Shown here piece by piece: positions 35,182 to 43,165 of a stretch of 64,000 bases of DNA (positions within the stretch are counted from its first letter, which is position 1; the number at the start of each line of letters is the position of its first letter). The DNA comes from Aquabacterium humicola (GTDB lineage: Bacteria; Pseudomonadota; Gammaproteobacteria; Burkholderiales; Burkholderiaceae_C). The stretch is from NCBI RefSeq assembly GCF_030167915.1, contig NZ_JARGNB010000002.1, positions 248,001 to 312,000 on the forward strand, given 5' to 3'. The position numbers and the translations under genes are program-made. The notes below the pieces were generated by a model that worked only from the letters and a program-made list of their open reading frames with translations, was not told the origin of the DNA and searched no databases.

Positions 35182-36672
35182 GTGGCCCCCGCGCTGCGGC
35201 AGTGGCCCGACGGCCGCCATGCCACCGTGCGGCTGCCGTGGCGCTGGCTGCTGCCGGTGATCCGACGCCGCGAGCGCAGCCTGCGCATCGGCGGCCTGCA
35301 GCCCGCCGGTCAGGCCGCGCTGCTGGAGGCCGCGCAGCACGCGCTGCCGCCGGCCTGGCGGCGCAGCCGCGGCGTCGAGCTGCGCCTCGTGCTGCAGACC
35401 CGCATGGTCTGGGGCGCGCTGGCGGAGCCGGCACCGGGCCCCGGTGGCGTGAGCTGGCGGCCGTGCGCGGTGCGTGCCGACGGCGTGCAGCCGACCCCCT
35501 GGCGCTGGACCGTCGACCATGGCCGGTGTGCCGGTGCGATCGCCGACGCAGCGTCACCGCTCGAGCGCCGGCTGCGCGGGGGCGTCGGGCTGATGTTGCT
35601 GCAGCCGGTGCTGCGGCTCGAACGGCCGGCGCCGCCGGCCGCGGTCCGCCTGCATGCGCAGGGGCGGGCCTGGTTGCAGCGTGTGGCCGGCGGCGAGCAC
35701 GCGACCGATCCGGCCTTCGCGCGGCGCCTCTCGGCGGCCGAGGCCTTCTGGGCCGGGCGGCTGCCCGACGCGGTGACCGAGCCGGCGGCGCAGGCCGCCG
35801 CGCTGCGCCGCGGGGCCTGGCTGCGTCCGGCCAGCCGCCGTGCGCTGCGCCACGGCGATGCGGCGATCGAACGCGAGCATGTGGTGCTGCTGCCCGATGC
35901 CGGTGGCAGCGTGCGCGACGGCTTCGGCGACGCCCTGGCACCGGCGGCCCCCTCCGCCGACACCGCGCACGAGGCCCCGATGTGGCCGGGCCTGCCGGTG
36001 CTCGACGGCGTGGCCGCGTGGCGCTTCGAGCTCGATGCCTGGCGGCCGCTGGACCACCAGCTGGAGCGCCTGGCGGCGGCGGTCGAGAAGCAGATCGTCG
36101 CCCCGGCCGGCCCGCTCGCCCGCGGCCATCGGCTGGTGCTGCTCGGCCACGGCAGCGGCGGCTGCCTCGCGCGTTTTGCGCTCGACGGCCTGCGCCGCAG
36201 CGTCGCGTCGCGCGGCTGGCGCGTCGAGGCGCTGGCCATCGGCAGCCCGCAGCTGGGCGCCGACCTCGCGGCCTTCGGCGCCGAGGCCTGGCCGCCGTCG
36301 GCCTTGCCGCGCGGCCTGGCCGACCTGCTGCCCGCGGCGATCCAGGCCCGCGCGGGCGGCGACGCCGCGCGTTTGCCGCCGGGCCTGTGGCTGATGGGCT
36401 CGGTGTGGGGCCTCGGCGGTGACGGCGGGCCGGGCCGCGTCATCGACGACCCCAGCGCCCCGCCGGCCGCCGACGATGGCCGCTTCGCGTTGCGCTCCGC
36501 GCTGGCGGGTCGCACGCCGCCGCGCTCCGGCGATGCGCCGCCGGACGACGGCGTGGTGGTGATCGACGCATCACCGGCCCTGCACGCGCACTACCTCGCG
36601 CTGCCGGCCGTGCGGCGTCAGGTCCAGCGCGCGCTGGACCACCTGCTCGGCCGCGAAGGCTCCTGGGCCTGA
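35182..36672 (+). CDS. lipase/esterase-like alpha/beta hydrolase, start uncertain
   Basis: A protein of at least 496 residues with the nucleophile motif GHGSGG (RLVLLGHGSGGCLARFAL) of lipases, an upstream strand HVVLLPDAGGSV, and a C-terminal VVVIDASPALHAHYLALP segment with a plausible His. The annotated start is the only canonical one (GTG). Protein-like sequence with strong third-position GC continues in frame about 240 bases upstream, to the stop of the response regulator, but holds no ATG, GTG or TTG. A non-canonical start just after GGAGG at 34936 is therefore likely. Substrate unknown. Confidence 0.75.
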   Translation: MAPALRQWPDGRHATVRLPWRWLLPVIRRRERSLRIGGLQPAGQAALLEAAQHALPPAWRRSRGVELRLVLQTRMVWGALAEPAPGPGGVSWRPCAVRADGVQPTPWRWTVDHGRCAGAIADAASPLERRLRGGVGLMLLQPVLRLERPAPPAAVRLHAQGRAWLQRVAGGEHATDPAFARRLSAAEAFWAGRLPDAVTEPAAQAAALRRGAWLRPASRRALRHGDAAIEREHVVLLPDAGGSVRDGFGDALAPAAPSADTAHEAPMWPGLPVLDGVAAWRFELDAWRPLDHQLERLAAAVEKQIVAPAGPLARGHRLVLLGHGSGGCLARFALDGLRRSVASRGWRVEALAIGSPQLGADLAAFGAEAWPPSALPRGLADLLPAAIQARAGGDAARLPPGLWLMGSVWGLGGDGGPGRVIDDPSAPPAADDGRFALRSALAGRTPPRSGDAPPDDGVVVIDASPALHAHYLALPAVRRQVQRALDHLLGREGSWA

Positions 36673-36758
36673 GCCCGCCGGCCGCCGCCAGGGCGAATGC
36701 CGGGAGCGGCACGGCCCGAACGGCCCCCTGAGCCCCGAAGGGCCCCCGCGGCACGGCG

Positions 36759-38231
36759 TCAACGGGATGCGCAGAGCGTGACCCCCCGCGACTGAACCGC
36801 GAGCGAGTTCTGGTTCAGGTCGACCGCGCCGGTGGCCAGTGTGTACGTCCCCGCGGGGATCGATACGGTCTGGCCGCCGCGCACGTTGGCCGCGGTGCTG
36901 ACAAGCAGCTCGAGCTCGTCGTTATCGGGCACCGTCAGCGCGGTGGGCAGGTCGATTGGTGCCCCCACGAACACCGGCACCATGCCGTAGGAATCGCTGA
37001 ACCACTGCAGCACGTTCTGCGAGATCGGCTCCACCAGCGACAGCGACCAGTAGTTCCTGCTCCACGCCTGCCAGGGCGTGGCCGGCCCGATGACGGCATA
37101 GATGTTGGCCGTGGCCGACCAGCCGTTGTTCCCGAAGCTGACCTTCAGCCGCATGCGCTGGTCGGCCCCGTTGCTGCTGCAGCGCAGGTCCTCGAAGCTG
37201 GAGACATGGATGTAGGGACCGAAATTGAGCTTGTAGCTGCTGGTGGTGCAACTGCCCTTGCGGTCGCAGATCCGCAGGTCCACCGGCCACTCGCCGTTCC
37301 AGGCGATGTTGAAGACGTTGTGGTCGCCCATCAGCCGGTAGCGGTCGAGCCGCAGGCGGTAGACCACCTCGTTGGGCGCGAACTCCGTGTACTCCACCCG
37401 ACCGGCCTGTGCCAGCCGATTCACCACCGTCAGCACGTGCGCTGTCTTGTCGATTCCGGCCACGAACACCCTGAACGTGTTCCAGTCGATGTCGCTCGAG
37501 CCGTCGCGGTCCATGGCGGTGAAGACGATCTCGCCGTTGGCCATTTCCGACTGGAATACGCTGGCCGGCAAATCCGCCTGCGCATCGCGCAGCCGGATCG
37601 ACGGTGGGTTGTTGAAGTTGCACTTGCGGTCCACCAGCGCGCGGGCCTGCACGATGCGATCGGTGAGGCGGGCGACGCCCAGCGTCAGCATGTCCTCGCT
37701 CGGCGAGGCGCTCTTGATCGTGATCTGGATGATCGTGTTGTGCCGCGGCGCGAGGAAGTGGATGTCCTGCTCGCCCGGGGTGTCGTCGTAGAAGATCATC
37801 TGCTGCCCCTCGGCAGCGGCCAGTACCTTGTAGCCCCAGCGATAGGGGTTGATGTTGTTGAAGGTCGCCACTTCGCGCTGGAACATCGCGGTTGCGTCTG
37901 CCTGGCTGCGGAACGACATCACGGTCACGGACACGTTGTTGGCGAAGCGCTGGTCCGCCGTCTTCGCCGGCGATGCCACCATCAGGAAGAAGGTGGTGAG
38001 CAGCGTTCTCTCCTGCACGCTGTCGAGGTCGAAGTAGTTCGGCCCCGGCGTGTTGCTGTGCTCGATGCGCGTGCTGCGCTCGACCGGGAAGTACGACGCG
38101 TCCTGGTTGCTCCAGGTCGTGATCTGCGCGCACTCCGCGGCGAATGCCGGCGCCATCGCGATGCCGAACAGCAATGCGCACAGATGGCACGTGACCACAA
38201 CCAGCCGGTCGACGAAGCGAGGAACGGACAC
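36759..38231 (-). CDS. secreted protein of unknown family
   Basis: A 490-residue protein that I do not recognise. The GTG start has a perfect AGGAGG seven bases upstream and opens a signal peptide (LVVVTCHLCALLFGIAMAPAFA). The mature part is beta-rich and aromatic-rich with several cysteines (KCNFNN, RICDRKGSCTTS, VTLCASR) that could form disulfides. It uses a broader, less GC-extreme codon set than its neighbours, suggesting recent acquisition. A longer frame exists with an ATG at 38255. It could be a surface or periplasmic binding protein. Confidence 0.8.
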   Translation of the reverse strand: MSVPRFVDRLVVVTCHLCALLFGIAMAPAFAAECAQITTWSNQDASYFPVERSTRIEHSNTPGPNYFDLDSVQERTLLTTFFLMVASPAKTADQRFANNVSVTVMSFRSQADATAMFQREVATFNNINPYRWGYKVLAAAEGQQMIFYDDTPGEQDIHFLAPRHNTIIQITIKSASPSEDMLTLGVARLTDRIVQARALVDRKCNFNNPPSIRLRDAQADLPASVFQSEMANGEIVFTAMDRDGSSDIDWNTFRVFVAGIDKTAHVLTVVNRLAQAGRVEYTEFAPNEVVYRLRLDRYRLMGDHNVFNIAWNGEWPVDLRICDRKGSCTTSSYKLNFGPYIHVSSFEDLRCSSNGADQRMRLKVSFGNNGWSATANIYAVIGPATPWQAWSRNYWSLSLVEPISQNVLQWFSDSYGMVPVFVGAPIDLPTALTVPDNDELELLVSTAANVRGGQTVSIPAGTYTLATGAVDLNQNSLAVQSRGVTLCASR

Positions 38232-38538
38232 GATGGCACCTCCTGTGCCGCCCATCCTCGCGGGCCGGCCAGCCCGCCGATTGCGTTCGCGCAATGCGTT
38301 GCGCCAAGGTTGGCCGAGAGTCGCAGGTTCCGACCACCTCGGGCGCATGACGCTGCTGCTGGCCGAGGTGCAGGCCCAGCTGCCGGGAGGCGCGCGCAGC
38401 TACCGCTTCTCGCAGCGCAGCGCCGAGGGCAGCGCGACGTACGAGCTGAGCTACAAGCTTCGCACCTGGGCGCGCACCGGGGATCGCGCCCGTCCCGCCG
38501 TTCGCCGCCGCTGCGTGCGTCGGGGCGGCGTTCGCCGC
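38232..38538. other. intergenic region, possible gene remnant
   Basis: 307 bases between the secreted-protein gene and scpA. On the plus strand an open frame from 38347 (MTLLLAEVQAQLPGG...) has coding-like character for about 45 codons, then runs antisense into scpA. No family is recognised. No RNA gene or strong terminator is seen. Confidence 0.35.
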
Positions 38539-39399
38539 TCAGGCCGGCGCGTACGCCAGCCGCACGTAGATCGGCGCGAAGGCCTCGGCCTGCGTCAGCT
38601 CCAGCAGGCGCTCGCGGGCCAGCTCGAGCATCGCGATGAAGGTCACCACCATCACCGCGGGGCCGCGCACGGGATCGAAGAGCTCGTGGAACTCGACGAA
38701 GCGGCGGCCCTGCAGCGTGCGCAGCACGATGCTCATGTGCTCGCGCACCGACAGCTGCTCGCGGCTGATCTTGTGGTGCTGCGTCAGCTTCGCGCGCTTG
38801 AGGATCTGGCCCCAGGCCTCGCGCAGGTCGTCGAGCTCGACCTCGGGGAAGCGCGGCAGCAGGCTCTGCTCGATCGTCACCTGCGCGCGCAGGAAATCGC
38901 GGCCCAGCAGCGGCAGCTGGTCGAGCTTGGCGGCGGCGAGCTTGATGCGCTCGTACTCGAGCAGGCGGCGCACCAGCTCGGCGCGCGGGTCCTCGACCTC
39001 GCCGCTGTCGTCGCTCTTCTTCGGCGGCAGCAGCATGCGCGACTTGATCTCGATGAGCATCGCGGCCATCAGCAGGTATTCGCTGGCCAGCTCGAGGTTG
39101 CGCGTGCGGATCTGGTCGACGTACTGCAGGTACTGGCGCGTGACGTCGGCCAGCGGGATGTCGAGGATGTTGAAGTTCTGCTTGCGGATCAGGTACAGCA
39201 GCAGGTCCAGCGGGCCTTCGAAGGCCTCGAGGAAGACCTCCAGCGCATCCGGCGGGATGTACAGGTCCTGCGGCATGCGGAACAGCGGCTCGCCGTAGAG
39301 GCGGGCGACGGCGACGCCGTCCACCGGCAGGCCGTCCGCGGCGCCGGCGGGCGTCGTGGCATCGTCCGGCGGCGCCAGCGCGGCGTCGAGTTCCGACAC
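38539..39399 (-). CDS. scpA: segregation and condensation protein A (kleisin)
   Basis: A 286-residue kleisin bridging SMC heads in chromosome condensation. The family core FEGPLDLLLYLIRKQNFNILDIPLADVT is present near residue 60, followed by ASEYLLMAAMLIEIKSRMLLP, and the C-terminal winged-helix segment. scpB is not in the window. The repeat copy 2 lies between it and the upstream DUF3460 gene. Confidence 0.95.
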   Translation of the reverse strand: MSELDAALAPPDDATTPAGAADGLPVDGVAVARLYGEPLFRMPQDLYIPPDALEVFLEAFEGPLDLLLYLIRKQNFNILDIPLADVTRQYLQYVDQIRTRNLELASEYLLMAAMLIEIKSRMLLPPKKSDDSGEVEDPRAELVRRLLEYERIKLAAAKLDQLPLLGRDFLRAQVTIEQSLLPRFPEVELDDLREAWGQILKRAKLTQHHKISREQLSVREHMSIVLRTLQGRRFVEFHELFDPVRGPAVMVVTFIAMLELARERLLELTQAEAFAPIYVRLAYAPA

Positions 39400-39416
39400 G
39401 GCGGTTCCGGCCTCAG

Positions 39417-39483
39417 CCGCCGCAGGGCCGCCCCAAGGCGGCTGAGGCCCCCTCGGGGGGCAGGAGCGAAGCGACGTGGGGGT
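39417..39483. repeat. interspersed hairpin repeat, copy 2
   Basis: The same unit as at 4691, with arms GGGCCGCC...AAGGCGG and CCCCCTCGGGGGG and the core GCAGGAGCGAAGCGACGTGG. It lies immediately after the stop of the DUF3460 gene on the minus strand. Confidence 0.9.
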
Positions 39484-39487
39484 TCAT

Positions 39488-39697
39488 TCAGCGCGGCTTG
39501 CTGCGCCCGAAGTAGACGTAGGGCTGCTGCGGCACGCTCGCGGCGCGGTACTCGGTCTCGGCGCCACGGTCGATCTGCTTGTCCCACAGCAGGCCGCGGC
39601 CGGCACGCTGCTCGGCCTCCAGCGACGGCTTGGCGGACTTCAGCTGTTCGATGAACTGCGTGACGTCGGACGTGTAGGGCTTCCAGAAGAACGGCAT
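39488..39697 (-). CDS. DUF3460 family protein
   Basis: A 69-residue protein of a small betaproteobacterial family of unknown function, usually encoded next to scpA. Recognised by FWKPYTSDVTQFIEQLK at the N-terminus and GRGLLWDKQIDR later. Its position just upstream of scpA agrees. Confidence 0.9.
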   Translation of the reverse strand: MPFFWKPYTSDVTQFIEQLKSAKPSLEAEQRAGRGLLWDKQIDRGAETEYRAASVPQQPYVYFGRSKPR

Positions 39698-39813
39698 GGT
39701 GGCGTCGGCGGGCGCGAAGGAACCCGGAATTCTACCGAGCGGCCCTGCCGCGGCGGTTGACGTCGCCCAACAGGCATTTGGTCACTGATGCCGGCAGCCC
39801 GTCCCGCGCTACC

Positions 39814-40791
39814 ATGCGGCCGCCCGCCGCTGCCGCGGCCAGGGCTCGTTGGGATGCACGGGAGAAGCGTTTGCACGGCTTCGATGCAAGACAGTGGTGG
39901 CCGGCGGGTTGGCGCCGGGCGCGCGCCGTCGTGGCTGCGCTGCTGGCCGGCGCCGTGCTGCCGCTGCAGGCGGCCGACGCGCCGGCGCTGATCACGCTCG
40001 TCGAAGGCGCCGCGCCGCTGCTGGTCGAAGGCGCGCGCAGCCTGACCGCGGCGCCCGGGCTGAAGCTCAACGCCGCGACCATCATCGACACCACCCCCGC
40101 CACCGCGCTGCTGCGGGTCGAATTCGCCGACGGCAGCCTGCTCGACCTCGGCCCCGAGACCCGCGCGATGCTGCTGCCGCCCGGCCTGGCCGGCAGCGGG
40201 CCGCGGGCACCGGCCTTCTACCTGCTGCAGGGCTGGGCCAAGCACACGGTGTCCGGCGGCGCGAAGGCCGGCGGCCAGCTCGCGTTCGCGGCCGAGGTGC
40301 TGCAGCCCTCGGGGGTGACCGTCAGCAGGGTCAGCGGGGATGCGCTGCAGCTGTTCGTCGAGAGTGGTGGGCTGCAGCTGCAGGAGCGCCGCCTCAAGCC
40401 GGCGTCCACGCTCAACCTCAAGGGCGGCGAGTTCTACGAGCGCGACGGCGCCGACAAGGGCCGCATCAGCCCGCGCCCGGTGCCCGACTTCCTGAAGTCC
40501 GTGCCGCGTGCGTTCCGCGACACCATCCCGCCGCGCGCCGCGCAGCTCAAGGGCCGCCCGCCCGAACCGCAGGCGGCGCCGGCGCCCGGTTATGCCGGCC
40601 TGAAGGCCTGGCTCACCGCCGAGCCGGTGATCCGGCGCGAGTTCCCGCGCCGCTTCGCGCAGCCTGCGCGCGAGCCCGCCTTCCGCGAGGCGCTGGTCAA
40701 GAACCTCGCCGCCCATCCCGAGTGGGAGCCGGTGCTGTTTCCACCGAAGCCGGCGTCGTCGCCGGCGTCCGTCCTGTCCCCCCGTTCCTAA
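39814..40791 (+). CDS. FecR-domain-like secreted protein
   Basis: A 325-residue protein exported by a signal segment near residues 35-55 (VVAALLAGAVLPLQAADA). Residues about 55-200 resemble a FecR domain: repeated short strands with LVEGAAPLLVEGARSL and LRVEFADGSLLDLGPETRAML. The rest is unassigned. The start is uncertain; a TTG 57 bases upstream is also in frame. It is followed after nine bases by the HAMP/heme protein gene and then by a kinase, so it is probably the periplasmic component of that cassette. Confidence 0.75.
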   Translation: MRPPAAAAARARWDAREKRLHGFDARQWWPAGWRRARAVVAALLAGAVLPLQAADAPALITLVEGAAPLLVEGARSLTAAPGLKLNAATIIDTTPATALLRVEFADGSLLDLGPETRAMLLPPGLAGSGPRAPAFYLLQGWAKHTVSGGAKAGGQLAFAAEVLQPSGVTVSRVSGDALQLFVESGGLQLQERRLKPASTLNLKGGEFYERDGADKGRISPRPVPDFLKSVPRAFRDTIPPRAAQLKGRPPEPQAAPAPGYAGLKAWLTAEPVIRREFPRRFAQPAREPAFREALVKNLAAHPEWEPVLFPPKPASSPASVLSPRS

Positions 40792-40800
40792 GTTGCCGCC

Positions 40801-41673
40801 ATGAAACTGCTGCTCAAGTTCAACCTGATCTTCGTGCTGGTGATGGCGCTCGGTGTCGGCGTCAGCGGCTACATCAGCCGCGACCTGCTGCAGCGCCATG
40901 CGCAGGAAGAGGTGCTCAACAGCGCGCGCCAGCTGATGGAGAACGCGCTCGCGGTGCGCAACTACACCGCGTCGCAGATCACCAAGCTGCTCGAGACGCA
41001 GATGAAGTACGAGTTCCTGCCGCAGTCGGTGCCGAGCTACTCGGCCACCGAGGTGCTGGCGACCTTGCGCACCAAGTACCCCGAGTACGCCTACAAGGAA
41101 GCGACGCTGAACCCGACCAATCCGCGCGACCGCGCCGACAGCTGGGAAGTGGACATCGTCAACCAGTTCCGCAACAACGCCGAGCTGAAGGAATTCGTCG
41201 GCCAGCGCGACACGCCGGCCGGCCGTTCTTTGTACGTCGCGCGGCCGGTGCGCATCACCAACCCCGCCTGCCTGACCTGCCACTCCAGCGTCGAGGCGGC
41301 GCCCAAGACCATGGTCGACAAGTACGGGCCGGCCAACGGCTTCGGCTGGAACCTCAACGAGGTGGTGTCGGCGCAGATCATGTCGGTGCCGATGGAGCTG
41401 CCGCTGCGCCGCGCCGAGCAGACCTTCAAGGTGTTCATCGGCTCGCTGGTCGGCGTGTTCGTCGCGGTCGGCGTCGTGCTGAACCTGATGATCTGGTTCG
41501 TCGTCGTGCGGCCGGTCACGCAGCTGTCGGCGCTGGCCGACCGCGTCAGCCAGGGTGATCTCGAAGCGCCCGATTTCGCGAGAAAGAGCCGTGACGAAAT
41601 CGGCGTTCTCGCCGATTCCTTCGCCCGCATGCGCGCCAGCGTCGTGCAAGCGATGAAGATGCTCGACACCTGA
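40801..41673 (+). CDS. membrane heme-binding (DUF3365/Tll0287-like) HAMP sensor without output domain
   Basis: A 290-residue protein with a first helix near residues 8-27, a periplasmic DUF3365 domain of about 180 residues containing one CxxCH heme motif (CLTCH), a second helix near 218-242, and a HAMP domain (VRPVTQLSALADRVSQGDLEAP) to the end. No kinase, methyl-accepting or cyclase module follows, so the signal must be passed to a separate protein, most simply the kinase encoded 46 bases downstream. The heme suggests redox, NO or CO sensing. Confidence 0.88.
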   Translation: MKLLLKFNLIFVLVMALGVGVSGYISRDLLQRHAQEEVLNSARQLMENALAVRNYTASQITKLLETQMKYEFLPQSVPSYSATEVLATLRTKYPEYAYKEATLNPTNPRDRADSWEVDIVNQFRNNAELKEFVGQRDTPAGRSLYVARPVRITNPACLTCHSSVEAAPKTMVDKYGPANGFGWNLNEVVSAQIMSVPMELPLRRAEQTFKVFIGSLVGVFVAVGVVLNLMIWFVVVRPVTQLSALADRVSQGDLEAPDFARKSRDEIGVLADSFARMRASVVQAMKMLDT

Positions 41674-41719
41674 AGCGGGTCTTGACGTCCGTCAGCATCC
41701 CACCCCCGTAAGTCCGCCC

Positions 41720-43165
41720 GTGAACCACCCGGAACGTCTCGGCAAGTACCAGATCACCGACGTGCTCGGCCAGGGCGCGATGGGCGTGGTCTACAAGGGC
41801 TTCGACCCGGACATCCGGCGCGTGGTGGCGCTGAAGACGATCCGCCGCCAGTTCGACGACGGCAGCGAATCGGGCCAGACGATCGCCGCGCGCTTCCGCA
41901 ACGAGGCGCAGGCCGCCGGGCGGCTGCTGCACCCGGGCATCGTCGGGGTCTACGACTTCGGCGAGGACCAGGGCGTCGCCTACATCGCGATGGAGTACGT
42001 CGAGGGCAACACCCTCGCGCACTACCTGACCAGCCGCATCCGCTTCACCGACGAGGACATCCTGAGCCTCGTCGGGCAGTTGCTGGAAGCGCTGACGCAT
42101 GCGCACGAGCGCGGCGTCTGGCACAGGGACATCAAGCCGGCGAACCTGATCATGACGCGCGCCGGCAAGCTGAAGGTGGCCGACTTCGGCATCGCCCGCG
42201 TCGATGCAGCCGGGCTGACGCAGGCCAACAGCGTGATCGGCACGCCGATGTACATGGCGCCCGAGCAGTTCATCGGCGCGGCGATCGACCACCGCGTCGA
42301 CATCTACGCCGCCGGCGTCGTGATGTACCAGCTGATCGCCGGCCGGGCGCCCTTCCTCGGCTCGCCCGACGCGCTGATGTACAAGGTGGTGCACGAGGTC
42401 GCGCCGCCGCCGTCGCTGATCGAGGACGCCAACCGCAGCGACCGTTTCGACGCGATCGTCGCGACGGCGATGTCCAAGCAGCCGGAGCGGCGCTTCGCGA
42501 CCGCCGAGGCCTTCCGCGCCGCGGTGATCGCCGCGGCCAACGCACCGCTGTCGCCGACGGTGTCGGACGAGACCATCGTCAAGCTGCCGATGCGGCCGGC
42601 CGGCGTGGCGGTGGCCGCCCCGTCGACCGCCGGCTCCTCCGGTTCGGTGACGCACTGGGAAAAATCGGTGCTGGCGCAGGCGGAACACTCGCTGGCGCGC
42701 CACGTCGGCCCGCTGGCCAGCGTGCTGGTGCGGCGCGCGGCGAAGGAATGCCACGACCTGCCCTCGCTGTACGCGAAGCTCGCCGAGCAGGTCACGAATC
42801 CGCAGGCGCGCAGCGCGTTCATCAGCCTCGGCGCCGTGCGCAGCACCGGCAGCGGTGCGCCCACCACCGTCGGCCGCACCGGCTTCGCCAGCACCGGCGG
42901 CGCGGGCGGCCGCACGTTCGGCACCTCGATGGGTTCGGGCAGCCTGGCCACGGTCGCCGCCGAGGCGGTGCGGCTGTCCGATCCGGCGATCGAACAGGCG
43001 CAGAAGCTGCTGGCCGCACACGTCGGCCCGATCGCCAAGGTGGTGGTGCGCAAGGCCGCCGAGAAGACGCGTTATCGCGAACCCTTCTTCTCGCTGCTGG
43101 CCGATGCGGTCAGCGATCCGGTGGCGCGGCAGAAGCTGCTGACGGAGCTGGCGAAGCTGACCTGA
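41720..43165 (+). CDS. serine/threonine protein kinase with duplicated C-terminal domain
   Basis: A 481-residue Hanks-type kinase, start GTG. The P-loop GQGAMGVV, catalytic Lys39, HRDIKPAN (residues 135-142), DFG (155-157) and APE (180-182) are all present, so it should be active. No transmembrane helix is visible. Residues about 318-370 and 426-479 are two copies of a 53-residue unit (ARHVGPLASVLVRRAAK versus AAHVGPIAKVVVRKAAE). The 3' end overlaps the SulP gene on the other strand by 56 bases. Confidence 0.92.
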   Translation: MNHPERLGKYQITDVLGQGAMGVVYKGFDPDIRRVVALKTIRRQFDDGSESGQTIAARFRNEAQAAGRLLHPGIVGVYDFGEDQGVAYIAMEYVEGNTLAHYLTSRIRFTDEDILSLVGQLLEALTHAHERGVWHRDIKPANLIMTRAGKLKVADFGIARVDAAGLTQANSVIGTPMYMAPEQFIGAAIDHRVDIYAAGVVMYQLIAGRAPFLGSPDALMYKVVHEVAPPPSLIEDANRSDRFDAIVATAMSKQPERRFATAEAFRAAVIAAANAPLSPTVSDETIVKLPMRPAGVAVAAPSTAGSSGSVTHWEKSVLAQAEHSLARHVGPLASVLVRRAAKECHDLPSLYAKLAEQVTNPQARSAFISLGAVRSTGSGAPTTVGRTGFASTGGAGGRTFGTSMGSGSLATVAAEAVRLSDPAIEQAQKLLAAHVGPIAKVVVRKAAEKTRYREPFFSLLADAVSDPVARQKLLTELAKLT

